A stretch of DNA of 64,000 bases from Ruminococcus sp. YRD2003 (GCA_900109435.1 FNZT01000011.1:62001-126000); one strand, 5' to 3'. Shown: positions 25,860 through 35,377, counted from the stretch's first letter. Translations and numbers: made by a program. The notes: generated by a model not told the origin, from the letters alone.

Positions 25860-26760
25860 GCTTGTTCAGCACCGAAACAAAGTAGTCGGGGAGGTCGCTC
25901 GTGAACTCCATATACTCGCCTGTCGTCGGGTGGATAAAGCCTATTTTTCGGGCGTGGAGGCACTGTCCCTCAATGCCCTTGAAAGGCTTGCCGTAGACCG
26001 CATCGCCGAGGACGGGATGTCCGATGTAGGCGAGGTGAACGCGTATCTGGTGGGTGCGCCCCGTCTCGAGCCGCAGCCTTACGTGCGCGTAACCGCCGTA
26101 CTGCTTTATCACGCTGTAGTGCGTGACGGCATTGCGGCTGTTCTCGGTCGTGACACACATTTTCTTGCGGTCGGTCTTGTGCCGCCCGATTGGTGCGTCG
26201 ACCGTGCCCTCCGCCTCCTTGAAGGCTCCGCACGCGACAGCCTCGTACTCACGCGTGAAGCTGTGTGCCTTTATCTGCTCTGCGAGGTGCAGGTGGGAGG
26301 CGTCGTTCTTCGCGACGATGAGCAGCCCGCTCGTGTCCTTGTCGATACGGTGGACGATACCGGGACGGATAACGCCGTTTATCCCCGAGAGGCTGTCCCC
26401 GCAGTGGTGCAGGAGCGCGTTGACGAGCGTGCCCGTGTAGTTGCCGTGCGCGGGGTGAACGACCATGCCCTTCGGCTTGTTGACCACCAGCAGGTCGGCG
26501 TCCTCATAGACGATGTTCAGCGGGATATCCTCAGGAACGGCGTCCATAGCCTGTGGCTCGGGTATCTCTGCCTCTATCGTCTCTCCGCCGCGGAGCTTGT
26601 AGTTTTTGCTGACGGGCTTGCCGTCCGCGAGGACCATTCCGTCGGCGATGAGCCCCTGTACGGCTGAACGTGTGAGCTCCGCAATATTGTCCGAAATATA
26701 CTTGTCTATCCTCGCTCCCGCGGATCCTTCTCCGCAGACGAGCGTGACCTTGTCACTCAT
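25846..26760 (-). CDS. RluD-family 23S rRNA pseudouridine synthase
   Basis: The 304-residue protein has an N-terminal S4 RNA-binding domain (about 12-75) and a RluA/RluD catalytic domain with IVHRIDKDTSGLLIVAKND (catalytic Asp) and the GRTHQIRVHLAYIGHPVLGD motif. It is likely to modify uridines in helix 69 or a related site, as YlyB of Bacillus. Its start overlaps the lspA end by eight bases, the same order as lspA-ylyB in Bacillus, downstream of divIVA and ileS. Confidence 0.93.
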   Translation of the reverse strand: MSDKVTLVCGEGSAGARIDKYISDNIAELTRSAVQGLIADGMVLADGKPVSKNYKLRGGETIEAEIPEPQAMDAVPEDIPLNIVYEDADLLVVNKPKGMVVHPAHGNYTGTLVNALLHHCGDSLSGINGVIRPGIVHRIDKDTSGLLIVAKNDASHLHLAEQIKAHSFTREYEAVACGAFKEAEGTVDAPIGRHKTDRKKMCVTTENSRNAVTHYSVIKQYGGYAHVRLRLETGRTHQIRVHLAYIGHPVLGDAVYGKPFKGIEGQCLHARKIGFIHPTTGEYMEFTSDLPDYFVSVLNKLEKM

Positions 26761-27274
26761 TTCCGCTCTCCGTTTTCCCGTCTTCGTGCTTCGCTGCCTT
26801 CTTCGCCTTTTCTATCTTCGGGTCAATGAATACCATGTAAATGAGGACGAAGATGAATGCGAATGTCACGCAGATGTCTGCTACGTTGAATATCGCGAAG
26901 TGGAAGGGTTTGAATTCAAACATATCAACTACGTAGCCGTAGCGGAAGCGGTCGATGAAATTCCCGATGCCTCCCGCGACGAACAGCATTATCGAAAAAG
27001 CAAGGAATTTCGAGCGCTTAAGTGCCCAGAACATTCCCGCCAGACCAAGTACGATTATCAGCAGCGTGAACCCGATAAGGAACCACCTCTGCCCCGACAT
27101 ACTGCCGAAAATGGCGCCGTCGTTCTCGAGGTAGGTCAGGTCGAACACCTTGAAATCGCCGAAGTGTATGAAATCCATGCTTCCGACGGGCTTGAGCGAT
27201 ACCACCGCCCAGTGCTTGACGAGCTGGTCTGCTGCAACAAGCACGGCGATGAGTACAACGAGTATTATCGCCAT
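26753..27274 (-). CDS. lspA: Lipoprotein signal peptidase II
   Basis: The 173-residue membrane protein has four hydrophobic helices and the aspartyl protease pair: Asn/Asp in GNFIDRF and Asp in GYVVDMF. The fifth conserved patch, ADQLVKHWAV, is near the N-terminus. It removes signal peptides from diacylated prolipoproteins such as those encoded at 18847, 41794 and 62060. I chose ATG at 27274 (AAAGGA upstream); an upstream reading adds 16 residues without a ribosome site. The C-terminus is short and basic. Confidence 0.95.
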   Translation of the reverse strand: MAIILVVLIAVLVAADQLVKHWAVVSLKPVGSMDFIHFGDFKVFDLTYLENDGAIFGSMSGQRWFLIGFTLLIIVLGLAGMFWALKRSKFLAFSIMLFVAGGIGNFIDRFRYGYVVDMFEFKPFHFAIFNVADICVTFAFIFVLIYMVFIDPKIEKAKKAAKHEDGKTESGNE

Positions 27275-27334
27275 ATTTATCCTTTCGCAAACATTGCCTG
27301 CCGCAATCATTGCGGCAGGCAATATCGTTCTAAT

Positions 27335-30106
27335 TTATACTTCAACTGCGACCGCACATCTCTCGCAGAGTGTGGGGTGCGTACTGTTCTTGCCGACTGT
27401 GCATGAATAGCACCAGCAGCGCTCGCACTTCTCGCCGTCAGCCTTTGCGACCTCGAAGACGGTCTCTCCCTCGCCCTTTACGGCTTCAACTCCCGAAACG
27501 ATGAGGATATCCTTTAAGCTGTCAGCAAGCTCCGCATAGCGGGCGAAGTCAGCCTCGGAGGACTTGATGATTATCTTAGCCTCGAGCGACTTGCCGATAG
27601 TCTTGGCGTTTCTTGCTTCCTCGAGAGCCTTGTTTGCTCCGAGGCGGGTGTTGTAGATGAAGTCCCACTTGTCGGCGAAATCAGCGCTGAACTCGATTCC
27701 GCTCTTCTCGGGCATCTGGTTGAGGAAAACGCTCTCCTTGTCATCAGCAGAGGTGTGCGGCATGAACTGCCATATCTCCTCGGCTGTGAACGAGATTATC
27801 GGAGCCGCAAGTCGAGCAAGTGCGCTGAGTATGCGGTACATCGTTGTCTGAGCAGCGCGGCGGAGTTCGCTTGCCTCCTTCTCGCAGTAGAGCCTGTCCT
27901 TGATGATATCGAGGTAGAAGTTGGACATATCAACGACGCAGAAGTTATGGATAGCGTGGAAGGCAATGTGGAAATCGTACCTCTCGTAGCCGCCCTTGAC
28001 GTCGTCGATGAGCTTGTCGAGCTTCATGAGTGCCCATTTATCGAGCTCTGTGAGCTTGTCGTCGGAAACGCTGTCCTTGTCGGGGTCGAAGCCCGAGCCG
28101 TTGCCGAGATTTCCGAGTATGAACCTTGCGGTATTGCGTATCTTCTTGTAAGCGTCCGAGAGCTGGCTCAGGATAGGCTTGGAGATACGGATATCGCTGT
28201 GATAGTCCGATGAAGCTACCCACAGGCGGAGGATATCCGCGCCGTACTGGTCGGTTATCTCGCTGGGGTCAATGCCGTTGCCGAGCGACTTGTGCATCGT
28301 CTTGCCCTCGCCGTCAACTACCCAGCCGTGGGTGCAGACTGCCTTATAGGGGGCAGTGCCCTTGTATACTACGGATGTAAGGAGTGACGACTGGAACCAG
28401 CCGCGGTACTGGTCTGCGCCCTCGAGGTAGAGGTCGGCAGGCCATGTGAGGCTGTCGAATTCGTCCATGACAGAGGTATGGGAAACACCGCTGTCGAACC
28501 ATACGTCCATGATATCGTATTCCTTGGTGAACTCGCCGCAGCCGCACTCGCACTTCACGGATGCGGGGATGAACTCGCTGACTTCCTTCGTCCACCATGC
28601 GTCCGAGCCCTCCTTGCGGAAGAGGTCGGCGATAGCTGAGATAGTCTCGTCGGTGACGATGGGCTTTCCGCAGTCCTTGCAGTAGATGACGGGTATCGGA
28701 ACGCCCCATGTTCTCTGACGGGAGATACACCAGTCGCTTCTGTCGCGGACCATGCCCTTGATGCGGTCCTCGCCCCACTCGGGTATCCACTTAACGGACT
28801 CGATAGCCTTGATAGCCTCGTCCTTGAAGCCGTTGACGGAGCAGAACCACTGCTCGGTAGCTCGGTAGATTATCGGGCTGTTGCATCTCCAGCAGTGAGG
28901 ATACTGGTGGACTATCTTCTGGGTTGCGAGCATTGCGCCGAGCTCTGTGAGCTTGGCGGCGATAGCCTTGTTCGCCTCGTCTGTGTCGAGACCTTCAAAC
29001 TCGCCTGCCTCTGCGGTCTGCCTGCCCTTGGCGTCTACGCATACGATGATGCCGATGTCGTCATAATTCTTGCAGACCTCAAAGTCCTCGACACCGTAGC
29101 CTGGAGCGGTATGTACGCAGCCCGTACCGCTCTCGAGAGTAACGTGGTCGCCGACGATTATCGGGGACGGACGGTCATAGAGCGGGTGCTTTGTCTTCAT
29201 GCCCTCAAGCTCTGCGCCTGTGAAGATGTGCTCGGTGGTATACTCTGTGATACCCGCAGTCTCCATAGTCGTCTTTACGAGCTCTTCAGCCATTACGTAA
29301 TACTCGTCGCCTACGTGTACGAGGGTATAGTTATACTCGGGTCCGAGGCAGATAGCAAGGTTGCCCGGGATAGTCCAAGTAGTCGTAGTCCAGATAACGA
29401 AATATACCTTTGAAAGGTCAAGACCGAGGGCAGTGAACATACCCTTGTCGTCGGTAACGTTGAACTTTACATAGATAGAGTAGCAGGGGTCGTTGGAGTA
29501 CTCTATCTCCGCCTCTGCGAGGGCTGTGTTACAATCGGGGCACCAGTAGACAGGCTTGAGTCCCTTGTACATATAGCCCTTCTTCGCCATTGCGCCGAAT
29601 ACTTCGACCTGACGTGCCTCATATGCGGGACGGAGCGTGAGATAGGGGTACTCGTAATCACCGAGCGAGCCCAGTCTCTTGAACTGCTTCATCTGATTGG
29701 CAACGTGGGTCATGGCATAGTCATGACAATGCTTTCTCAGCTCTGTCGGGGGGATAGCGCCGTCCTTGACGCCGATAGCCTTCATTGCTTTCAGCTCGAT
29801 AGGCAGACCGTGAGTATCCCAGCCCGGTACGTAAGGTGCGCAGAAGCCCGACATATTCTTGTACTTCACGATGAAGTCCTTGAGGGTCTTGTTGAGCGCT
29901 GTACCGAGATGTATCTCGCCGTTTGCGTAGGGAGGTCCGTCATGGAGAATGAATGTAGGCTTGCCCTTGTTCTTGTCTATCATCTTGTAATAGAGCCTCT
30001 CGCTCTCCCATTTTTCAAGGGTCTCGGGCTCTCTCTTTGGCAGATTTCCGCGCATGGGGAATTCTGTCACGGGTAAATTCAGAGTAGCATTGTAATCCTG
30101 TGCCAT
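27335..30106 (-). CDS. ileS: Isoleucyl-tRNA synthetase
   Basis: The enzyme of about 923 residues has the class I signature in the form PPYANGEIHLGTALN and the second signature as TMHKSLGN (KMSKS variant). The editing domain includes TTWTIPGN and the CP1 region. The C-terminal zinc site is CERCWCYSC...CERC, typical of the long bacterial type. The ATG at 30106 gives the usual MAQDYNATLNLP start; a TTG at 30148 is also in frame. There is no T-box leader: divIVA ends only 61 bases upstream, so expression is tied to the division operon, as in Bacillus where divIVA precedes ileS. Confidence 0.97.
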   Translation of the reverse strand: MAQDYNATLNLPVTEFPMRGNLPKREPETLEKWESERLYYKMIDKNKGKPTFILHDGPPYANGEIHLGTALNKTLKDFIVKYKNMSGFCAPYVPGWDTHGLPIELKAMKAIGVKDGAIPPTELRKHCHDYAMTHVANQMKQFKRLGSLGDYEYPYLTLRPAYEARQVEVFGAMAKKGYMYKGLKPVYWCPDCNTALAEAEIEYSNDPCYSIYVKFNVTDDKGMFTALGLDLSKVYFVIWTTTTWTIPGNLAICLGPEYNYTLVHVGDEYYVMAEELVKTTMETAGITEYTTEHIFTGAELEGMKTKHPLYDRPSPIIVGDHVTLESGTGCVHTAPGYGVEDFEVCKNYDDIGIIVCVDAKGRQTAEAGEFEGLDTDEANKAIAAKLTELGAMLATQKIVHQYPHCWRCNSPIIYRATEQWFCSVNGFKDEAIKAIESVKWIPEWGEDRIKGMVRDRSDWCISRQRTWGVPIPVIYCKDCGKPIVTDETISAIADLFRKEGSDAWWTKEVSEFIPASVKCECGCGEFTKEYDIMDVWFDSGVSHTSVMDEFDSLTWPADLYLEGADQYRGWFQSSLLTSVVYKGTAPYKAVCTHGWVVDGEGKTMHKSLGNGIDPSEITDQYGADILRLWVASSDYHSDIRISKPILSQLSDAYKKIRNTARFILGNLGNGSGFDPDKDSVSDDKLTELDKWALMKLDKLIDDVKGGYERYDFHIAFHAIHNFCVVDMSNFYLDIIKDRLYCEKEASELRRAAQTTMYRILSALARLAAPIISFTAEEIWQFMPHTSADDKESVFLNQMPEKSGIEFSADFADKWDFIYNTRLGANKALEEARNAKTIGKSLEAKIIIKSSEADFARYAELADSLKDILIVSGVEAVKGEGETVFEVAKADGEKCERCWCYSCTVGKNSTHPTLCERCAVAVEV

Positions 30107-30167
30107 TGTATCCTGAGCGTCTCCGCGTAGGAGCGCTCCTCCTTTCAAGCGATTTCGTTAAAGTTTA

Positions 30168-30713
30168 TCAGTCGTTGACGCCGGCAACAGCGTTGGCGAT
30201 ATCCTCGGCTGTCTCGGTGGTGTCGTCCTCGTCGTAAGCCTCGGGCATTGAAGATATCATCTCAAGGTGAGCCTTGTACATATCAAAGAGGCTCTTCTTG
30301 AACTCTGCGACCTGACGGCGTGCGTCAATGAGAGCTTCCTTCTCCTTGGCTATCTCGGCTCTGTTCTTCTCCATTGCCTCTGCGTGCTGACGGACTGCCT
30401 CGTCCTCGAGCTGGTCTGCCTTAGCCTGTGCCTCAGCGATTATCTGCTCTGCCTTGTCATTGGCTTCGTTGAGGACCTGATGGCCCTGCTTCTGAGCGCC
30501 GAGAAGAGCGTCCTTGAGGGCGTCCTCGTCCTTCATATACTCTCTTACCTTGTCGGCAAGTATCTGTATCTTGTTGTTTGCCTCTGCGCGCTCGCGCTCC
30601 ATTTCATCGAGCTCAGCCTCGAGCTGGGAGAGGAATTCGTCTATCTCCTCCTGCTTATAGCCAAAGGCTGCCTTCTCGAATCTTTTATTTCTTACGTCCT
30701 TTGATGTTATCAT
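30168..30713 (-). CDS. divIVA: DivIVA-family polar/septal scaffold
   Basis: The 181-residue protein starts with the DivIVA membrane-binding segment (KDVRNKRFEKAAFGYKQEEI, then DEFLSQLEAEL) and continues as a long coiled coil from about residue 25 to 150. A short acidic tail follows. It senses curved membrane at septa and poles and recruits division factors. It lies between ylmH and ileS, the conserved position. A GAGGTGA box precedes the ATG. Confidence 0.95.
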   Translation of the reverse strand: MITSKDVRNKRFEKAAFGYKQEEIDEFLSQLEAELDEMERERAEANNKIQILADKVREYMKDEDALKDALLGAQKQGHQVLNEANDKAEQIIAEAQAKADQLEDEAVRQHAEAMEKNRAEIAKEKEALIDARRQVAEFKKSLFDMYKAHLEMISSMPEAYDEDDTTETAEDIANAVAGVND

Positions 30714-30725
30714 GATAAATCACCT

Positions 30726-31484
30726 CTAAATATATTTCTTCAGAATTATGTGTATACGGCCTTTTTTCGTCTCGCCGTTGATACCTGATAGAATGAATCT
30801 TCCGCAGCCTCTAACCGAGAGGATATCGCCCTCGCGTACCTCCCTCGATACCGAATCTGCGGTCAGGTGGTTGACGTCCACCCTGTCAGTGCGGATAAGC
30901 TCTGCCGCTTTCTCGCGGCTCACCTTCGCCGCAAGGCTGACGATGCAGTCGAGCCGCAGCGAAGCGACCGTACCGCTCATATCCTGAAACTTCTGAGCAT
31001 CATCAAGCTCAAACGGACGGTCGTCGGATATTTTCACTCCGACGCGCCCTATCTTCGTCACCGAAGCCGTAACAGACCCGGCGGCGATATCCGTCACGAA
31101 TGCCTGAGCTTTGCCCTCGCCCGTGACGATATCCCCTATGACCTCGCGCCTCAGCATCTGAGCCATGAACGAGCCGAGAAAGTCCCTGTGCGTGAGCTTG
31201 TCCTCCTCGCGGTAGGTAAAGGTCAGGCACTTCATCGGGAACATCTCCCGCACTTCATCGCCGAGGTATTCGGGGTAAACAGCCAGCATTTTCCGCCTTG
31301 CACCGTCATAGCCGCCCCACAGCATATAGCTGAGGCCGCCGACGTTCGCCCTGCACCAGAGCTCTGCCTCCGCGCACTGTCTCTCATCGAAGAATGACGA
31401 GAACACGGGGGCGTAGTCTCTGCCGCAGCGGCTCACCATATCCGCGAGCCTTGCGAAAAAAAGCTTATCAGGCTGTGCGTTCAT
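30726..31484 (-). CDS. YlmH-family S4-domain RNA-binding protein
   Basis: The 252-residue protein has an N-terminal YlmH-specific region (FFDERQCAEAELWC, GGYDGARRKMLAVYPEY) and a C-terminal S4 domain (KVSREKAAELIRTDRVDVNH). YlmH is conserved in the ylm division cluster; in Bacillus it is linked to rescue of stalled 50S subunits. Its ATG overlaps the sepF stop (TGATG), showing translational coupling. Confidence 0.92.
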   Translation of the reverse strand: MNAQPDKLFFARLADMVSRCGRDYAPVFSSFFDERQCAEAELWCRANVGGLSYMLWGGYDGARRKMLAVYPEYLGDEVREMFPMKCLTFTYREEDKLTHRDFLGSFMAQMLRREVIGDIVTGEGKAQAFVTDIAAGSVTASVTKIGRVGVKISDDRPFELDDAQKFQDMSGTVASLRLDCIVSLAAKVSREKAAELIRTDRVDVNHLTADSVSREVREGDILSVRGCGRFILSGINGETKKGRIHIILKKYI

Positions 31485-31969
31485 CAGATGAACACGCCGT
31501 TGTTCTCCAGCTCGCCGACGAGGTCTTCGCCGATGAAGCCGACATTGTAGGGCGTGATGATGTATGTGAGGTTCGCAACCGGCTTGAGGCTTCCGCCGTT
31601 AGCGTAGGCAACGCCAACGAGGAAGTCGATTATCCTTCTCTTGTTCTCGGGAGAAGCTGTCTCAAGGTTGAGAACTACGGTCTTCTTGGCGATGAGGTGG
31701 TCGGCTATCTGCTTGGCGTCTGTGAAAGCCGAGGGCTTTACGAGAACTACCTGAAGCTGTGCGGTAGTCTGGATATTCACCACCTTGTTCCTTCTGCTTC
31801 CAAAGGTGCTTCCGCCCTCACCCGATGCGGCTGCAACAGCCTCCTCGTGCTCGATAGCGGCAGCTGCACGCTCGGCTCTGGGGTCAGCATGGATGGGAGT
31901 ATCAGCAAAATCAGCTTCCTCATCCTCGGCTGCAAAGAAGAAATCCTTGATATTCTCGAACAGTTTCAT
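31484..31969 (-). CDS. sepF: SepF cell-division protein
   Basis: The 161-residue protein begins with an amphipathic membrane-binding helix (MKLFENIKDFFF), then an acidic Ala-rich linker, then the SepF core (about 75-158: AKKTVVLNLETASPENKRRI, DFLVGVAYANGG). SepF anchors FtsZ to the membrane. The gene sits in the ylm cluster, but ylmG (YggT), usually the next gene, is missing here: ylmH follows directly. GGAG precedes the ATG. Confidence 0.95.
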   Translation of the reverse strand: MKLFENIKDFFFAAEDEEADFADTPIHADPRAERAAAAIEHEEAVAAASGEGGSTFGSRRNKVVNIQTTAQLQVVLVKPSAFTDAKQIADHLIAKKTVVLNLETASPENKRRIIDFLVGVAYANGGSLKPVANLTYIITPYNVGFIGEDLVGELENNGVFI

Positions 31970-32099
31970 AATTTACTCCATTCTCCGCATATTGTTTTAT
32001 ATGTCTGTGACCTGTGCGTCCCATGCGGAGAAACGTACAGGCTTATTGCCGTGATTATCATATCTGCCTTTCGGCAGCTCTGAACTTGTCATGCGGGGC

Positions 32100-32804
32100 T
32101 CACTTTTTTGAGTAGTCCCTTGCTCCGAAGAGCCCCGTGCCTATCCGCACGAGCGTCGAGCCGTGCTTTACGGCGTCGGCATAGTCGTGGGTCATGCCCA
32201 TGGAGAGCACGTCCATGCTCAGCCCTGCGGAGTTTCTGACTTTGTGAAAGAGCTCCTCCATGCGCCCGAGGAAGATGTCCCCCGAGGCAGGCGGCGGTAT
32301 GGTCATCAATCCGCGCACTCTCAGGTTCTCCATAGAAGCTGCTGCCTCTATGAGCTCTGCAAGTGAGTCGGGAGCGATACCGCTTTTGGACTCCTCTCCG
32401 CCGATATTGACCTCGCAGAGGATATCCATCACTTTATTATGTGCCGAAGCCAGCCTGTTTATTTCCTGTGCCAGCTTAATGCTGTCCACAGACTGTATCA
32501 TGGTCATCGGCTCTATTATGTATTTGACCTTATTGGTCTGCAAATGTCCTATGAAATGTATCTCGGCAGAGCTGTCATAAGCCTCCTGCTTCGAGAGGAA
32601 TTCCTGCACCCTGTTCTCGCCGAGCAGCGTTACTCCGAGCTCGACCGCGCGGTTCACGGTCTCGGGAGCGACGGTCTTGGTGACCGCCATGATGCGTATT
32701 TCCTCTGCGCGTCTTCCGCATTTATCAGCCGCCTCTGCGATATTTTCGCGGATAGCGGCAAGGTTTTCATTTACATAGCTGAGAGCGTCAGTCATCTGCG
32801 TCAA
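32100..32804 (-). CDS. YggS-family PLP-binding protein (YlmE)
   Basis: The 234-residue protein has the alanine-racemase-like barrel with the PLP lysine in IMAVTKTV, plus ENRVQEFLSKQ, HFIGHLQTNKVKYI and GMTHDYADAVKHGSTLVRIG. Members keep pyridoxal phosphate levels in balance and have no known catalytic reaction. It is in the YlmE position upstream of sepF. It overlaps the HlyD-like gene by 17 bases and has AAGGAG. Confidence 0.95.
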   Translation of the reverse strand: MTQMTDALSYVNENLAAIRENIAEAADKCGRRAEEIRIMAVTKTVAPETVNRAVELGVTLLGENRVQEFLSKQEAYDSSAEIHFIGHLQTNKVKYIIEPMTMIQSVDSIKLAQEINRLASAHNKVMDILCEVNIGGEESKSGIAPDSLAELIEAAASMENLRVRGLMTIPPPASGDIFLGRMEELFHKVRNSAGLSMDVLSMGMTHDYADAVKHGSTLVRIGTGLFGARDYSKK

Positions 32805-34068
32805 CTCCTTCTATCAGGATATCGTCGTACAGAGACAGGTAGGACGGGTCCTCTTCATGTACCTTTGAGAGCACATAATCGCTTCCCTCATAGATAACGT
32901 CTATCTTCTTGAAGGTCATCTGTTCGCCCTTCATTATGTACACGCCCTTATAGCTGACTGTAGTGGTCGCGGGCTCTGCGCCGTCCTCGGTCGGTGCGGG
33001 AGCGGTCGGGTCGGTCTCTGTCACTTCCGCGAATCGTATGGACTCACGCGGGACTTTCAGACCGTGGTACTCTCCCTTGATTATCTCGCACTTTTCCACG
33101 CGGTGCTTGACGAGGTCGTAGTTGAACTGGTCGCACTCGAGGATAATGATACTCTTCGAGGCGTCGCCCTCGTCCCTGACGTCCTTTATCACTGCGCTGA
33201 ACGTATCGGCGGAGGAATCAAATCTGAGCTTTACGTCGTTGCCTATCGCGTACTCCTTGCGGGAGTTGTCGATAACGCCTGCGAGATACCAGCCGTAGCC
33301 GTCTATGAGCTTGCCTACGACCTGCGGGTCGTCGGTCTTGCGGTCGACGATGCTGTTTATCTCGGCGATAGTGAGCTTGTCCAGCTTATCGGGGGTAAGT
33401 TCCTTCTCGTAGCCGTCACAATAGCTGACGAAATACGCCGAGCGCGGAGACTTTATCGTCTCTGTGGGCTTGGTGGATTCCGACTTGAGCAGTGCGAGTT
33501 CGGAATTGATATCTGTTATCTGCTGATTGAAGCCGCTGACCTGTTTGGTGATTATCTGGTACGTACTCATATCAACGACCAGATCCTCCATATCCCTCTT
33601 CAGTGTCTCATAATCATGTGTATCGCGGCTGTAGATGAGACTACGGTAGCTCTCCTCTATGCTCGCGGAGAGCGTCGAGGGCTGGGCGGACTCGATAGTG
33701 CCAGGGTTCTGTATCTTCTTGAGGATATCGAGTTCCTTGGTGAGCTTCTCTATTTCCCTGTTTCTGGCTATCTGCTTGTCGTCGGGATATACCTCTGCGA
33801 TAACTGTGCCGTTTCCCAGCTTGCCGCCGTCGGCTACATTATAGCTGAGGATGCCGCTGCCGCTGTAGAGGCGTACTTCCTCGTCCCTGATGAACACGCC
33901 GCTGAGCTCCTTCGAGGCTACGGCGTCCGACATAAGGGCGACAGCAGTTTTTTCCTGCCTGTTGCGGAAATTGTAAACGATACTGATAAATATTATCAGA
34001 AGCAGTATGAGGACGCTGTTTCGCAGTATCTTCGAGATAATGCTGCTTTCTGACTTGTTTGTGTTCAT
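32788..34068 (-). CDS. HlyD-like membrane-anchored adaptor protein
   Basis: The 426-residue protein has one N-terminal membrane helix (about 16-32), a lipoyl-like strand pair around a long helical region (residues about 60-200, with IARNREIEKLTKELDIL), and a C-terminal beta domain. This order is that of HlyD/RND-type adaptor proteins. In Gram-positive Clostridia such proteins are found in the hfq-yggS-sepF block. No transporter gene is next to it, so the partner is unknown. It lies 11 bases after hfq and overlaps yggS, indicating one operon. Confidence 0.75.
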   Translation of the reverse strand: MNTNKSESSIISKILRNSVLILLLIIFISIVYNFRNRQEKTAVALMSDAVASKELSGVFIRDEEVRLYSGSGILSYNVADGGKLGNGTVIAEVYPDDKQIARNREIEKLTKELDILKKIQNPGTIESAQPSTLSASIEESYRSLIYSRDTHDYETLKRDMEDLVVDMSTYQIITKQVSGFNQQITDINSELALLKSESTKPTETIKSPRSAYFVSYCDGYEKELTPDKLDKLTIAEINSIVDRKTDDPQVVGKLIDGYGWYLAGVIDNSRKEYAIGNDVKLRFDSSADTFSAVIKDVRDEGDASKSIIILECDQFNYDLVKHRVEKCEIIKGEYHGLKVPRESIRFAEVTETDPTAPAPTEDGAEPATTTVSYKGVYIMKGEQMTFKKIDVIYEGSDYVLSKVHEEDPSYLSLYDDILIEGVDADD

Positions 34069-34079
34069 TCAATCACCGC

Positions 34080-34319
34080 TCATTCGCTCTTCTCGGATGT
34101 ATCGAGGATAGAAACGGGTCTTGCGGGGATTATCGTCGAGATAGCGTGCTTGTATACGAGCTGCTGCTTGCCGTCGCAGTCGAATATTGCTACGTAACTG
34201 TCAAATCCTCTTACCATACCCTTGAACTGGAAGCCGTTGGTAAGGATAATGGTAACGACGATCTTTTCCTTTCTGCACTGGTTGAGGAAAACATCCTGTA
34301 AATTGATCGTTTTGTTCAT
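34080..34319 (-). CDS. hfq: RNA chaperone Hfq
   Basis: The 79-residue protein has the Sm1 motif ([19 protein letters not shown]) and Sm2 motif ([10 protein letters not shown]) of Hfq, including the QDVFLN N-terminal patch. It forms a hexameric ring that binds small RNAs and mRNAs. I chose ATG at 34319 (GGAG seven bases upstream) rather than the upstream in-frame codon. It follows miaA, the usual miaA-hfq order. The presence of Hfq is relevant to the candidate small RNAs at 4665 and 13577. Confidence 0.95.
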   Translation of the reverse strand: MNKTINLQDVFLNQCRKEKIVVTIILTNGFQFKGMVRGFDSYVAIFDCDGKQQLVYKHAISTIIPARPVSILDTSEKSE

Positions 34320-34420
34320 ACACATTCTCCATTCCTTTGTAGTTTTTCACGCCCGCGGGAGCATAGTGCCGTCCGCGAGAGGGCATACCTATCCCATAAG
34401 GATAAAAATACACACAATAC

Positions 34421-34426
34421 ATTATA
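34421..34426 (-). promoter_or_regulatory. Possible hfq promoter (-10 only)
   Basis: A perfect minus-strand TATAAT lies just inside the miaA end, about 100 bases before hfq. The -35 region is poor, so this is a weak or activator-dependent promoter at best. Confidence 0.35.
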
Positions 34427-35377
34427 TCATACTCTTCCGTATTTTGCTATAGCTTTTTTGGAATTTTCTAAAATTTCATAATTTTTACTAAAATCGTCCG
34501 CAACTATCCACCTGATACGTTCATTTCTCCTAAACCATGTGAGCTGTCTTTTCGCGTAACGGCGCGTTTCCTGCTTTATCTTGTCAATGCACTCGTCAAG
34601 GGGCATCTCTCCCTCAAAGTACGGTATCAGTTCCTTGTAGCCTATGGCGTTGGCGGCTGTGCGAAGGTTGCCCTCGCTGTAGACGGCACGTGCCTCTTCG
34701 ATAAGTCCTGCACGCACCATTTCGTCAACACGGTGGTTTATCCGCTCGTACAGAACAGCTCTGTCTGCGGCATTCAGCCCGAGTATAAGCGAGTCGTAGG
34801 GGCTCTCCTCTGCGATGCTCTCCGCTTTGAGCTCGCTGAACAGTCTGCCCGTAACGTGTATGACCTCGAGCGCTCTCACCACGCGGACGGTGTTGTTCAT
34901 ATGTATGGACTCCGCCGCCGCGGGGTCTGCACGTACAAGCTCCGCGTAGAGCGCTTCGCTGCCCTGCGTGCGGGCGAGGGCGTGCAGCTTCTCACGGTAG
35001 TCGGGGTCGCTCTTCATCTCGGAAAACTGCACGTTATTGAGCAGCGAATCCACGTACAGCCCTGTTCCGCCGACGATAACGGGGAGCTTTCCCCTGCCGA
35101 GGATATCAGCGATGACCTCGCGCGCCATTTTCACGTAATCTGCCGCAGAAAACGGCGTATCGCGGTCTATCACGCCGATGAGATGGTGCGGGATGCCCTG
35201 CATCTCCGCTTTCGTCGGCTTCGCGGAGGCGATGTCCATTCCCTTGTATATCTGCATGGAATCGGCTGAAACTACCTCGCCGCCGTATTCCTTCGCGAGC
35301 TCCGCGCCGAGACGTGTCTTGCCCGAGGCGGTCGGGCCTACCACTGCGAGGACGAAGGGCTTATTTGATTTATCCAT
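34427..35377 (-). CDS. miaA: tRNA dimethylallyltransferase MiaA
   Basis: The 316-residue enzyme adds a dimethylallyl group to A37 of tRNAs reading UNN codons. It has the P-loop GPTASGKT, DSMQIYKGMDIASAKP, and VVGGTGLYVDSLL. ATG at 35377 follows GGAGG at normal spacing; the longer ORF runs into hairpin repeats and is not real. Its product is the substrate of MiaB, encoded at 42667-44040 upstream in the same direction. Confidence 0.95.
   Translation of the reverse strand: MDKSNKPFVLAVVGPTASGKTRLGAELAKEYGGEVVSADSMQIYKGMDIASAKPTKAEMQGIPHHLIGVIDRDTPFSAADYVKMAREVIADILGRGKLPVIVGGTGLYVDSLLNNVQFSEMKSDPDYREKLHALARTQGSEALYAELVRADPAAAESIHMNNTVRVVRALEVIHVTGRLFSELKAESIAEESPYDSLILGLNAADRAVLYERINHRVDEMVRAGLIEEARAVYSEGNLRTAANAIGYKELIPYFEGEMPLDECIDKIKQETRRYAKRQLTWFRRNERIRWIVADDFSKNYEILENSKKAIAKYGRV

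Noticed and set aside
27275..27334. T-box riboswitch before ileS, and riboswitches before ribF or glgB
   Set aside because: There is no room for a T-box between divIVA and ileS (61 bases), and I saw no FMN or other riboswitch consensus upstream of ribF or glgB.
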